Source of the DNA: Coriobacteriaceae bacterium EMTCatB1
GTDB taxonomy: Bacteria > Actinomycetota > Coriobacteriia > Anaerosomatales > Anaerosomataceae
DNA length: 64,000 bases
Reading direction: 5' to 3'
Assembly: GCA_001950395.1 (NCBI GenBank)
Contig: BDLO01000001.1
Location: forward strand, 1,277,979 to 1,341,978
Shown here: positions 1 to 7,705 of the stretch, in pieces
Layout of the letters: each line of letters opens with the position of its first letter
Numbering within the stretch: position 1 is the first letter of the stretch
Translations under genes and position numbers: made by a program
The notes under the pieces: model-generated
Told to the model about the DNA's origin: nothing
Database searches by the model: none
Seen by the model: the letters and a program-made list of their open reading frames with translations, nothing else

Positions 1-2
1 GG

Positions 3-305
3 CTTGAGGGAAAGAACGCGAACCAGCTCTCGGGCGGGCAGAAGCAGCGCGTGGCCATCGCCCGAGCGCTCCTCAACCGGCCGGCCATCGTGCTCGCAGA
101 CGAGCCCACCGGCAACCTCGACACGGCCAATACCGAGGCCGTCTACGACCTGTTCCGCACCATCAACCGCGAGCTCGGCACGGCGTTCCTCATCGTGACG
201 CACGACCGGACGGTCGCCCAGCGCACCGACCGCATCATCGAAATCCGCGACGGCCGCATCGTGGGCGACGTGAAGAACGAGTTCGGCAGACCCGCGAGGG
301 ACTGA
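3..305 (+). CDS. ABC transporter ATP-binding protein (LolD/MacB type), 3' part only
   Basis: This is the C-terminal 100 or so residues of an ABC ATPase whose start lies before the window. In frame 3 one reads the ABC signature LSGGQKQR, Walker B with the family-specific [11 protein letters not shown], and an H-loop LIVTHD. The TGNLD form is characteristic of the LolD/MacB/FtsE-type ATPases that power lipoprotein trafficking or MacB-like export. Walker A and the Q-loop are outside the window. It stops at the TGA at 303-305. It is unlikely to serve the amino-acid importer downstream, because GlnQ/HisP-type ATPases do not usually carry the TGNLD motif. Confidence 0.93.
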   Translation, partial: LEGKNANQLSGGQKQRVAIARALLNRPAIVLADEPTGNLDTANTEAVYDLFRTINRELGTAFLIVTHDRTVAQRTDRIIEIRDGRIVGDVKNEFGRPARD

Positions 306-354
306 GGCCGGGCACCCTCGTTGCAGGTCCCTGTGCGCACATGGTATACATGCG

Positions 355-373
355 CCTGATACTAAGTATCAGG
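355..373. promoter_or_regulatory. perfect 9-bp inverted repeat, operator-like
   Basis: CCTGATACT-A-AGTATCAGG is a perfect palindrome with a one-base centre. It overlaps the ribosome-binding site (AGGAG at 371-375) of the TudS-like gene and sits just after a TATACA -10-like element (345-350). Its position suits a repressor site for the downstream genes. No regulator gene lies beside it in the window. The palindrome is read directly; the operator role is inference. Confidence 0.5.
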
Positions 374-381
374 AGCACACC

Positions 382-897
382 ATGGACACAGAGACCCACC
401 GCATCGCAATCGTCGCGCACTGCCTCCTCAATCGCGAAACGAAGGTTCGTGGTCTCGCCCACGGGCCGGGCGCCCATCCGCTCGTCCATGGCCTCCTCGG
501 ACAGGGCACAGGCGTGGTGCAGCTGCCATGTCCTGAAGCATCGTACCTGGGCATGAACCGCTGGGGCATGACCTACGAGCAGTACGACGTGCCAGCATTC
601 AGAAGGCACTGCGCCGAGATCCTGCGTCCGACGGTCGAGACGCTCGAAGCGCTGCATCGCGACGGAGCTGAAATCGCTTCTGTCATCGGCGTCGACGGGA
701 GCCCGAACTGCGGTGTCGCTTGGACGTGCCGTGGATACGCGGGCGGGGAGCCTGAAGACGTGTACGGGCTGGATGGTGAGCCCCAGAAAGCCGCACGGGT
801 TGCGGGACTCGGCATCTTCTTCGAGATCCTCAAGGAGATGCTCGACGAAGCTGGGATCGAAGCGTGTTTCGAAGCGGTGCCAGAGGAATCACTCTGA
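382..897 (+). CDS. TudS-related putative desulfidase (DUF523-like, CD3072 type)
   Basis: A 171-residue cytoplasmic protein resembling the TudS/DUF523 superfamily, whose characterised members remove sulfur from thiolated nucleobases using a [4Fe-4S] cluster held by three cysteines. Visible motifs are AHCLLN (Cys14), QLPCPE (Cys50) and GSPNCGV (Cys110), the usual three-Cys spacing. Extra cysteines occur at 77 and 116. The ATG at 382 is preceded by AGGAG six bases upstream. Only 34 nt separate it from the binding-protein gene, so the three plus-strand genes probably form one transcript. The substrate cannot be told from sequence; a thiolated nucleobase or another sulfur compound is an inference from family and neighbours. 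Confidence 0.82.
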   Translation: MDTETHRIAIVAHCLLNRETKVRGLAHGPGAHPLVHGLLGQGTGVVQLPCPEASYLGMNRWGMTYEQYDVPAFRRHCAEILRPTVETLEALHRDGAEIASVIGVDGSPNCGVAWTCRGYAGGEPEDVYGLDGEPQKAARVAGLGIFFEILKEMLDEAGIEACFEAVPEESL

Positions 898-931
898 GAA
901 CCGGGTGTTGGGTCACGCGAAAGGAGATGGC

Positions 932-1777
932 ATGGCTAGGATGGTGCACCGTTCAACCGTCGCTGTGATAGGAGCGCTCTTGATCGCAGCGCTCGCGCTT
1001 GGAGGTTGCAGCGGCAAGACCGAAGGCGGCACGACGACGACCGGAAACGAGCAGAGCTCGCAGGACGCTTCTCTCAAGACGGTCCAGGATAGAGGCGAGA
1101 TCATCGTAGGCTTGGCGCCCTTCTACGCGCCGTTCGAATCCACGAACGAGCAGACGAAGGAGATCGAGGGCTTCGACGTCGACCTCATGAACGCGATCGC
1201 CGAGAAGATGGGCGTCAAGGCCACGTTCAAGCCGGCAGAATGGCAAGCGCTTCTTGGCGGCCTTGAGAAGGGCGAGTACGACTTGATCTTCTCAGCGATG
1301 TCCAAGAAGGAAGCAGCCGAAGCGAACGTCGACTTCTCTGACGTGTACTACGAGCTGCCGGACGTCATAATCGTCGCCAAAGGGAACCCGAAGAACATCA
1401 AGGGCAAGGCCGATCTCAAAGACAAGATCGTCGGCGTGCAGCTCGGCTCCGGCAGCGAGCAGCTCGCAGACAAGCTCAATCCGGAGATCGGGTTCAAGGA
1501 CCTGAAGAAGTACAAGCTCACACAAGATGCGATGAACGACCTGAAGGCGGGCAGGATCGATGCCGTCATCGCCGGGTACACCTTCGCCCTCGAGCAGGCC
1601 AAGGTCGATCCGAGCTTCGAAGTCTCCAGCGAGCCGCTCGAGAGCGCGGAGCTGGTCGGCGTGTTCCGCAAAGGCTCGACCGCGCTGGTCGAAGCATTCA
1701 ACAAGGCGCTCGCCGAGGTGAAAGCGGAGGGCACGTACGACGCCTTGGTCAAGAAGTGGCTCTCACTCCAGCAGTAG
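932..1777 (+). CDS. amino-acid-type ABC transporter substrate-binding lipoprotein
   Basis: A 281-residue SBP_bac_3-family lipoprotein. The signal peptide ends in a lipobox (ALGGC, Cys at about residue 27). The mature domain begins ..RGEIIVGLAPFYAPFE and continues through the family's EGFDVDLMNAIAEKMG region to a C-terminal GTYDALVKKW. The ORF track starts at 713, but the ATG at 932 has AAGGAG a few bases upstream and gives a proper signal peptide, so that start is preferred. It is followed by a hairpin and then a permease of the matching family. No ATPase gene follows. The ligand is likely a polar or sulfur-containing amino acid or analogue, an inference from the TudS-like and cysK neighbours. 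Confidence 0.9.
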   Translation: MARMVHRSTVAVIGALLIAALALGGCSGKTEGGTTTTGNEQSSQDASLKTVQDRGEIIVGLAPFYAPFESTNEQTKEIEGFDVDLMNAIAEKMGVKATFKPAEWQALLGGLEKGEYDLIFSAMSKKEAAEANVDFSDVYYELPDVIIVAKGNPKNIKGKADLKDKIVGVQLGSGSEQLADKLNPEIGFKDLKKYKLTQDAMNDLKAGRIDAVIAGYTFALEQAKVDPSFEVSSEPLESAELVGVFRKGSTALVEAFNKALAEVKAEGTYDALVKKWLSLQQ

Positions 1778-1801
1778 CTGGATCCTGAGGTTGTATCGGG
1801 T

Positions 1802-1833
1802 CGAGCAGGGCTGCCACAGGGCGGCCCTGCTCG
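1802..1833 (+). terminator. intergenic hairpin between binding protein and permease
   Basis: CGAGCAGGGC and GCCCTGCTCG form a perfect 10-bp stem around a 12-base loop in the 70-bp gap between the binding protein and the permease. There is no T-tract. Such hairpins often stabilise the upstream message or attenuate the downstream one, giving more binding protein than permease. That role here is inferred. Confidence 0.5.
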
Positions 1834-1847
1834 GCACAGGAGGCGGA

Positions 1848-2510
1848 ATGGGCAGCGACCTGCAGTGGAAAGTCATACTGAATTGGACGCCGGAGCTGGC
1901 TGCGGCAGCAGCACTCACCGTGCGCATCACTGCCGCGTCGTTCGCCGTGGCGCTGCTCGTCGGCTTGGCCGTTGGAATCCTGCGGAGCAGACCGCACCGG
2001 ATCAACGGCGTCTTCGCGGCCTACGTCGAGTTCTTCCGAGGGACGCCCCTGCTCGTGCAACTGTTCTTCATCTACTACGGCCTTGCCCAAGTCGGGATCG
2101 TCATGCAGGCGATGACTGCGGCTATCCTTGGTCTCGGACTCAACGGCGGCGCGTACATCTCGGAGATCATCCGCGGGGCGCTCGCAGGGATAGATCGAGG
2201 CCAGTACGATGCGGCTCATGCACTCGGGATGACGCGCTGGATGACGCTGACGAGCGTCATCCTCCCCCAAGCCTTACGGATGGCCACGCCCCCGCTCGTG
2301 AACGCTTTCTCTGCGATGCTCAAGGACACGTCGCTCGTGTCGCTGTTGGCTCTCACAGAGATGATGAACATCGCGAACCAGATATATTCTCGGACGTTCC
2401 GGGCATTCGAGATCTACGCCGTGGTGGCCGTCATGTACTTCGTCATGACTTTCGCCTTCTCGCTCCTGAGCCGGGTGCTGGAGCGTCGCCTCGCGCTCGG
2501 TCGCGCGTAG
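1848..2510 (+). CDS. amino acid ABC transporter permease (HisM/GlnP family)
   Basis: A 220-residue inner-membrane permease with about five hydrophobic segments. It has the family's EFFRGTPLLVQLFFIYYGL region and an EAA-type ATPase-docking loop (GALAGIDRGQYDAAHALGMT). The track start (TTG 1791) lies inside the hairpin. The ATG at 1848 is preceded by AGGAGG four bases away and is preferred. With the upstream lipoprotein it makes two thirds of a polar amino-acid importer. The partner ATPase is missing from the locus, since the next gene is cysK on the other strand. Confidence 0.9.
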   Translation: MGSDLQWKVILNWTPELAAAAALTVRITAASFAVALLVGLAVGILRSRPHRINGVFAAYVEFFRGTPLLVQLFFIYYGLAQVGIVMQAMTAAILGLGLNGGAYISEIIRGALAGIDRGQYDAAHALGMTRWMTLTSVILPQALRMATPPLVNAFSAMLKDTSLVSLLALTEMMNIANQIYSRTFRAFEIYAVVAVMYFVMTFAFSLLSRVLERRLALGRA

Positions 2511-2521
2511 GACGACACCGC

Positions 2522-3481
2522 TCAGTTACCGTAACCCTCCCACAGCGGGGTCGAGAGGTACCGCTCGCCCGTCGATGGCGCCACGGTGACGACCACGGTG
2601 CCGCGAAGCGCCGGGTCTGAGGCGACTCGAAGCGCCGCAACCACGTTCGCGCCAGAGCTGATGCCGACCAGCAGCCCTTCTTCCCGCGCCAGCCGGCGAG
2701 CCATCTCGATCGCCTCGGCAGTCGTCACGTGCTCGACCGAGTCCAGGATGCCGAGGTCGAGGACGCTTGGGACGAAGTTCGCGCCGATGCCCTGGATCCC
2801 GTGCGGCGCCGGCGTCTCGGGCGCGTTCCGAAGGCGCTGCGCGATGATGGGCGACTCGGCGGGCTCGACGGCCACGATCCGCGCTCCGAGACCGGCGTCT
2901 CGCAGGTAGCGTCCGGTACCCGTGATCGTGCCGCCGGTGCCGACGCCTGCGACGAACGCTCCGAGCCGCAGGCCGTCGAGCGCGGATTCGATCTCGGGAC
3001 CGGTCGTGCGGTAGTGCGCTTGCGGGTTGGCTGGGTTGTCGAACTGTCTCGTGAGGAACGAATCCGGCGTCTCGGCGGCGATGCGCTCGGCCTCTTCGAC
3101 CGCGCCCGCCATCCCCCGCTCCCGCGGTGTCAGAACGAGCTTCGCGCCGTACGCCGCCAAGAGCTTGCGGCGCTCGATCGACATGCTCTCAGGCATCGTC
3201 AGGATGACGCGGTAGCCGCGCGCCGCGCCGATCATCGCGAGCGCGATGCCGGTGTTGCCCGAGGTCGGCTCGACGATCACGGAGCGGCCGGGGTGCAAAA
3301 GCCCGCGTTCTTCGGCGTCGCGCACCATGCCCCACGCGATCCGGTCCTTCACCGAACCGCCCGGATTCCGCGACTCGAGCTTGACGGCGACGGTCGCGGG
3401 CAGACCGTCCGCAAGCCGCTGAAGGCGCACGAGCGGCGTGTCGCCGATCGTCGAGACCACAGAGTCGCTCACGCGCATCAT
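2522..3481 (-). CDS. cysK: cysteine synthase (O-acetylserine sulfhydrylase)
   Basis: A 319-residue PLP enzyme making cysteine from O-acetylserine and sulfide. It shows the PLP lysine in NPGGSVKDR (Lys45), the substrate loop TSGNTG, and the phosphate-binding GVGTGGTITG. Its ATG (3481) overlaps the mnmA stop as ATGA, with GGAGAGGTGGG upstream, so the 46-residue extension in the ORF track is not used. It is the last gene of the rrf2-iscS-iscU-mnmA-cysK operon and would replenish the cysteine that IscS consumes. It converges with the permease at 2510, only 11 nt away. Confidence 0.95.
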   Translation of the reverse strand: MMRVSDSVVSTIGDTPLVRLQRLADGLPATVAVKLESRNPGGSVKDRIAWGMVRDAEERGLLHPGRSVIVEPTSGNTGIALAMIGAARGYRVILTMPESMSIERRKLLAAYGAKLVLTPRERGMAGAVEEAERIAAETPDSFLTRQFDNPANPQAHYRTTGPEIESALDGLRLGAFVAGVGTGGTITGTGRYLRDAGLGARIVAVEPAESPIIAQRLRNAPETPAPHGIQGIGANFVPSVLDLGILDSVEHVTTAEAIEMARRLAREEGLLVGISSGANVVAALRVASDPALRGTVVVTVAPSTGERYLSTPLWEGYGN

Positions 3482-4530
3482 GGCTCCCACCTCTCCAGAA
3501 CGCCGCCGCCTACGACGGCATCGCCATCGTACAAGACGACCGACTGACCCGGCGCTGTGGTCTCGTGGGCGGCTGCGAGCTCCACCGCAATCCGCTTGCC
3601 GTCGAATCGCGCCTCGCACGAGACCGGCCGCGCGCGGTATCGCATGACTGCGGAGACGCGCAGCGTGCTCTCAGCGCTTCGCCACACCGGGTCGCTCAGG
3701 ACAAGACGCCGGGCGAGCAGCGCGTCGCGCCCACCGACGACGACCGCGTTTCGCTGCGCGTCGATCGAGACGACCCGCCGAGGACCGCCCGGGCCGCCGA
3801 TGCCGATCCCTTTGCGCTGGCCCACCGTGTAGCGTGCTATGCCACCGTGCTCTCCGACGACCAGGCCCTCTTGCGTCTCGATCGGCCCCGGCGCAAGCGC
3901 ATCTGGCCTCATGCGCGCCACGAGCGCCACGTAATCGTGCGCGAAGCAGATCTCCTGGCTCTCCTCGCGGTCGGCGACCGGAAGCCCGGCCTGCGTCGCC
4001 ACCCGCCGAACCTCGTCTTTGGTCATACCGCCAAGAGGAAAGAGCACGCGGGAGAGCGTCAGCGGGCCGAGACGGTACAGGAAGTACGACTGGTCCTTGC
4101 CGGCGTCCGCCCCGCGCGCGACGAGCGGCAGGCCGTCCGAGCCCTCGATCACGCGGGCGTAGTGGCCGGTGGCCACCCTGTCGCACCCGAGCGCGTCTGC
4201 GCGCTCGAGGAGCGCCGCGAACTTCACCCTCTCGTTGCACACGACGCACGGATTGGGCGTCCGACCGCACGCATAGTCGTCCACGAACGGCTCGACGACC
4301 GCGGAAGCGAACCGGGCCGCCACGTCGATCGTCACGTGCTGGATGCCGAGCGCGCTCGCCACACGTCTTGCCTCGAGCGACGCCTCCTCGCCGCAGCACT
4401 GCCGCCCGTGCAGCTCCGCGATGCCGAGCCGAAGCGTGGCGCCTACGACCTCGTGGCCCTGCTCGCGAAGCAGCAGCGCCGCCACCGACGAGTCGACCCC
4501 GCCGCTCATGCCGACCAGCACGCGAGCCAC
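3478..4530 (-). CDS. mnmA: tRNA-specific 2-thiouridylase MnmA
   Basis: A 350-residue ATP-pyrophosphatase that thiolates U34 of tRNA-Lys, -Glu and -Gln. The PP-loop SGGVDSS is at residues 9-15. The two catalytic cysteines are visible as NPCVVC (Cys95) and QEICFAHD (Cys195). The length is normal for the family. It lies seven bases after iscU and overlaps cysK by four, so the sulfur donor (IscS), scaffold and sulfur-consuming modification enzyme are co-transcribed. Two of its expected substrates, tRNA-Glu(TTC) and tRNA-Lys(TTT), are also in this window. Confidence 0.96.
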   Translation of the reverse strand: MARVLVGMSGGVDSSVAALLLREQGHEVVGATLRLGIAELHGRQCCGEEASLEARRVASALGIQHVTIDVAARFASAVVEPFVDDYACGRTPNPCVVCNERVKFAALLERADALGCDRVATGHYARVIEGSDGLPLVARGADAGKDQSYFLYRLGPLTLSRVLFPLGGMTKDEVRRVATQAGLPVADREESQEICFAHDYVALVARMRPDALAPGPIETQEGLVVGEHGGIARYTVGQRKGIGIGGPGGPRRVVSIDAQRNAVVVGGRDALLARRLVLSDPVWRSAESTLRVSAVMRYRARPVSCEARFDGKRIAVELAAAHETTAPGQSVVLYDGDAVVGGGVLERWEP

Positions 4531-4537
4531 TCTTGCG

Positions 4538-4984
4538 CTACACCTCGCACTCCTCGTCGACCTCGTGCGGATCGAAGTCCGGGTCCTCAGACAGGATCGG
4601 CCCGCCGATCGGTTCGCGGCCGTGCTTCACGAGATAATCGTCGATCGCGCGCTTCAGCCCATCTGTGGCGAGCACGCTGCAGTGCATCTTGGCCGGCGGC
4701 AGCCCGCCAAGCTCGTCGGCGACCTGCTGCTTGGTGATGGCGGCGGCGTCTGCGAGCGTCATGCCCTTGGCCATCTCCGTGACGATGGAGCTCGTCGCGA
4801 TCGCCGCGCCGCACCCGAGCGTCTGGAACTTGATGTCGTGGATGCGGTCGTCGGCGACCTTGATGGTGATCTTCATGACGTCGCCGCACACCGGATTGCC
4901 GACCTCACCGACGCCGTCTGCGTCCTCGATCACCCCGACGTTGCGGGGGTTCGCGAAGTGCTCCATCACCTTCTCGCTGTACAT
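4538..4984 (-). CDS. iscU: Fe-S cluster assembly scaffold IscU/NifU
   Basis: A 148-residue scaffold protein. The three cluster-ligand cysteines are in GNPVCGD (Cys33, with Asp35), TLGCGAA (Cys58) and MHCSVLA (Cys102). The core is the standard length, followed by an acidic C-terminal tail (EDPDFDPHEVDEECEV) that adds a fourth cysteine outside the active site. It starts 12 nt after iscS and ends 7 nt before mnmA. It receives sulfur from the adjacent desulfurase and builds [2Fe-2S]/[4Fe-4S] clusters for transfer to apoproteins. Confidence 0.96.
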   Translation of the reverse strand: MYSEKVMEHFANPRNVGVIEDADGVGEVGNPVCGDVMKITIKVADDRIHDIKFQTLGCGAAIATSSIVTEMAKGMTLADAAAITKQQVADELGGLPPAKMHCSVLATDGLKRAIDDYLVKHGREPIGGPILSEDPDFDPHEVDEECEV

Positions 4985-4996
4985 GTGCGACCTCCG

Positions 4997-6202
4997 TTAC
5001 GCGCCGCGCGTCAGCGCGGCGATCGTCTTCTCGTAGAGCGGGTTCATCGCGCGCAGCTTCTCGACGATCGGCACGAGCGCGTCGACGAACGCGTCGACGT
5101 CGGCCTCGGCGCTCCAGCGGCCAAGACTGACGCGGAGCGAGCCGTGCGCAAGCTCCGGCGGCAGCCCGATCGACAGCAGGACGTGGCTCGGCTTGAGCGA
5201 GCCGGAACTGCACGCCGAACCGGTCGCGACAGCGAATCCGGCGGCGTCGAGGTGCAGCAGCATCGCCTCGCCCTCGCAACCCGGTATCACGAAGTTCGCG
5301 ATGTGCGGAAGGCGCTCGGGCGCTTCGGCCGCGTTGAGCCGCGCGTGCTCGATGCGAGCGAGCACTTGCTCGACGAGCCGGTCTCGGAGGGACGCCAGAC
5401 GCGGCGCCTCGGTCGGGCGCTCCTCGTCCATAATCTCGAGCGCGCGAGCGAACGCCACCGCACCCGCCACGTTCTGGGTGCCGCTTCGCCTGCGGCTTTC
5501 CTGTCCGCCTCCCAGCATCTGCGGCGCGAACGGGGTGCCGCGCTTGAGGTACAGGACGCCGACGCCCTTCGGCGCGTAGATCTTGTGGCCCGAGAAGCTC
5601 ATGGCGTCGACCCCGAGCGCCTGCACGTCGACGTCGACCTTGCCGAGCGTCTGCGCGGCGTCTGAGTGGAAGGCGGCCCCGCGCGCGTGGGCGATGCGCG
5701 CGAGCTCGGCGATCGGCTGGAGCGTGCCGATCTCGTTGTTGCCGTGCATGACGGACACGAGCACCGTGTCGTCGCGCATGACCGCCTCGAGGTCCTCCGG
5801 GTGGACGGTGCCGTCCGTGCGCGGCTTGAGCTCGGTGACTTCGAACCCGCGCTTGGAAAGCGCGTGGGCCGGTTCCAAGACCGCGTGGTGCTCGAAGGCG
5901 CTCACCACGACGTGCCCGCTGCTCCGGCCGTTGGCGGTGGCTATGCCGAAGATCGCGGCGTTGTCCGACTCGGTCCCGCATCCCATGAAGACGATCTCGC
6001 TCGCCGCAGCTGCGTTGATGCTGCGCGCCACTCGCTCGCGCGCGTCCTCGAGCGCACCGTGGGCCTCTCGGCCGAGCCGGTACAGGCTGTTGGGGTTGCC
6101 GAAGCGTTCGGTGAGATAGGGCACCATCGCTTCGACGACGCGAGGATCCACGGGGGTCGTGGCTGAGTAGTCCAAGTACGTCGTGCCTTCCATCTCCTTC
6201 AT
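4997..6202 (-). CDS. iscS: cysteine desulfurase IscS/NifS
   Basis: A PLP-dependent enzyme of about 401 residues that converts cysteine to alanine plus enzyme-bound persulfide. The PLP lysine is in SFSGHKIYAPKG and the catalytic cysteine in ATGSACSSGS. The loop usually read SGGTESDN is MGCGTESDN here. The ATG at 6202 overlaps the rrf2 stop as ATGA. An alternative ATG at 6193 has AAAGGG nine bases upstream and would start the protein MEGTTYLDYS; both are plausible. The track's upstream extension reads through rrf2 and is rejected. It supplies sulfur to IscU and MnmA. Confidence 0.95.
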   Translation of the reverse strand: MKEMEGTTYLDYSATTPVDPRVVEAMVPYLTERFGNPNSLYRLGREAHGALEDARERVARSINAAAASEIVFMGCGTESDNAAIFGIATANGRSSGHVVVSAFEHHAVLEPAHALSKRGFEVTELKPRTDGTVHPEDLEAVMRDDTVLVSVMHGNNEIGTLQPIAELARIAHARGAAFHSDAAQTLGKVDVDVQALGVDAMSFSGHKIYAPKGVGVLYLKRGTPFAPQMLGGGQESRRRSGTQNVAGAVAFARALEIMDEERPTEAPRLASLRDRLVEQVLARIEHARLNAAEAPERLPHIANFVIPGCEGEAMLLHLDAAGFAVATGSACSSGSLKPSHVLLSIGLPPELAHGSLRVSLGRWSAEADVDAFVDALVPIVEKLRAMNPLYEKTIAALTRGA

Positions 6203-6615
6203 CCCTTTCTGTGCGTGTGGTCGTGCGCGACGAGCTCCGCGAGCGTGAACGACGCGAGCGCGTCGTGCATCGCCTTGGTGACGCGATCCCAGACCGGCAC
6301 GGCGGGGCACTCGCCGCTCGCGGGGCAGACGGGCGCGTCGCACGTGGTCGGCCGCACAGGGCCCTCGACGGCCTCGACGACGTCGAGCGCGGTCACCTGC
6401 TCGGCCGGACGCGCGAGCTGGAACCCGCCTCGCCGCCCGCGGACCGCCCGAACGATGTCGGCGCGTTTGAGCGCAGCGAAGACCTGCTCGAGGAACGGCT
6501 CGGGCAGGCCGCGGACCTCAGCGATGCGGCGGAGGCTCACGGGCGCGCCATCGGAACTCTCAGCGAGCTCGATGAGCGCCAGCAGAGCGTACTCTGACTT
6601 CGTGGTAATCTGCAC
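6199..6615 (-). CDS. Rrf2/IscR-family transcriptional regulator
   Basis: A 138-residue winged-helix regulator. The Rrf2 N-terminus (TTKSEYALLALIELA) and recognition region (GRRGGFQLARP) are clear. Cys92, Cys97 and Cys103 match the three cluster ligands of IscR almost residue for residue. It starts with GTG (6615) and is the first gene of the operon. By analogy with IscR it should sense Fe-S status and repress the operon when clusters are plentiful. The Cys pattern is seen; the autoregulation is inferred from the family. Confidence 0.92.
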   Translation of the reverse strand: MQITTKSEYALLALIELAESSDGAPVSLRRIAEVRGLPEPFLEQVFAALKRADIVRAVRGRRGGFQLARPAEQVTALDVVEAVEGPVRPTTCDAPVCPASGECPAVPVWDRVTKAMHDALASFTLAELVAHDHTHRKG

Positions 6616-6716
6616 GACGACCCCATCCGTTTTTCCGACAAGTTCTACCGGATATCATGGAACATACTCCTCGAGCGCCCCGTCGTCAACCGGTATCCGA
6701 GCGGCGACCCGCCCCG

Positions 6717-7667
6717 TCAGACGCCGAGCTCGAGCTGCCCTTCCGCCTGGCGGTCTTCGGTGTACGGCTCGATGCGCAAGATGCTCGCGATCTCCTGCGC
6801 GTTGCGCGGCGCGTAGTCGTGCTTGCAGTTGTTGAACATCACCCACGTCACCTTCGTCTGCTCGGCCAGCTCTCGCACACGCGGCGCCCACTCCTGCAGC
6901 TCGTCTGTGGTGTACAGGTAGTCGAATCGGTCTGCCGCCGACTGCGTTCGCGCGAAAAACGTGTCCCGGTTGCGCCCGTGCATGCGCACGTAGGCCCAGT
7001 CGCTCGTGGCGGCGGCGAGCGGCGGCATCGTCGAACGATCGGTGAACTGCGGCGCATCCACGCTCACGTACGCGAGCCCCCGATCCGCCAAGAAACGCAT
7101 GGTCTGGGCTTGCTGGCGACCGGTCACCCAGGAAGGATGCCGGAACTCCACCAAGATGCGATGCGGCGCAAGCGCCTCGGCTGCATACTCGAGGTAGCCG
7201 AGGTTCTCGCGAGCGTGCGTGCGGTCCCTCGCCGCCACCCACGGTGGGAACTGCATGAGCACGCCGCCCATCTTGCCCGCCGTCGCGAGGGGCTCGAGGA
7301 ACGCCCGGAACTCCTGGAATGCGGCCTCGAGGAGTTCCGGCGACGGGTCGCGCACACGTCCGCGCGGATCTACGTGCGTGACGAGCTCGCGCAACTCAGG
7401 CGACAGGCGCTCTTCCTCGACGGAATGGCGCGTGAGCAGGCCGAACGCCTTGACGTGGAAGACGAAGCCCGGCGGCGTCCGCTCCGCCCATGCCTGCGAG
7501 ACGCTCGGCCGAGGGATGGCGTAGAACGGCGAATCGGCTTCGACGGTGTCGAACCGCTCGGCGTAGTACCGCAGGCGCTGCTCGGCCGTGCGCACGGCAT
7601 GCGGGTACCACGCCGCCACCATCGTCTTGTCGGTCCACGAGCACGTGCCGACGCGAATCGCTCCCAC
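6717..7667 (-). CDS. DUF72 (YecE-like) TIM-barrel protein
   Basis: A 316-residue protein of the DUF72 family, a TIM-barrel group of unknown reaction. It begins VGAIRVGTCSWTDKTM and keeps the family's ADSPFYAIP, FVFHVKAF, LVEFRHPSW and FNNCKHDYA segments. The preferred start is GTG 7667 with GGAGG four bases before it; the track's first 50 residues are Arg-rich read-through with no family similarity. It stands alone between rrf2 (divergent promoter-free gap of about 100 bp) and the hydrolase. The function is unknown. Confidence 0.88.
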   Translation of the reverse strand: MGAIRVGTCSWTDKTMVAAWYPHAVRTAEQRLRYYAERFDTVEADSPFYAIPRPSVSQAWAERTPPGFVFHVKAFGLLTRHSVEEERLSPELRELVTHVDPRGRVRDPSPELLEAAFQEFRAFLEPLATAGKMGGVLMQFPPWVAARDRTHARENLGYLEYAAEALAPHRILVEFRHPSWVTGRQQAQTMRFLADRGLAYVSVDAPQFTDRSTMPPLAAATSDWAYVRMHGRNRDTFFARTQSAADRFDYLYTTDELQEWAPRVRELAEQTKVTWVMFNNCKHDYAPRNAQEIASILRIEPYTEDRQAEGQLELGV

Positions 7668-7705
7668 GACGCCTCCTCTCGCTTCAGAGGATACCCGCCC
7701 TGGCC

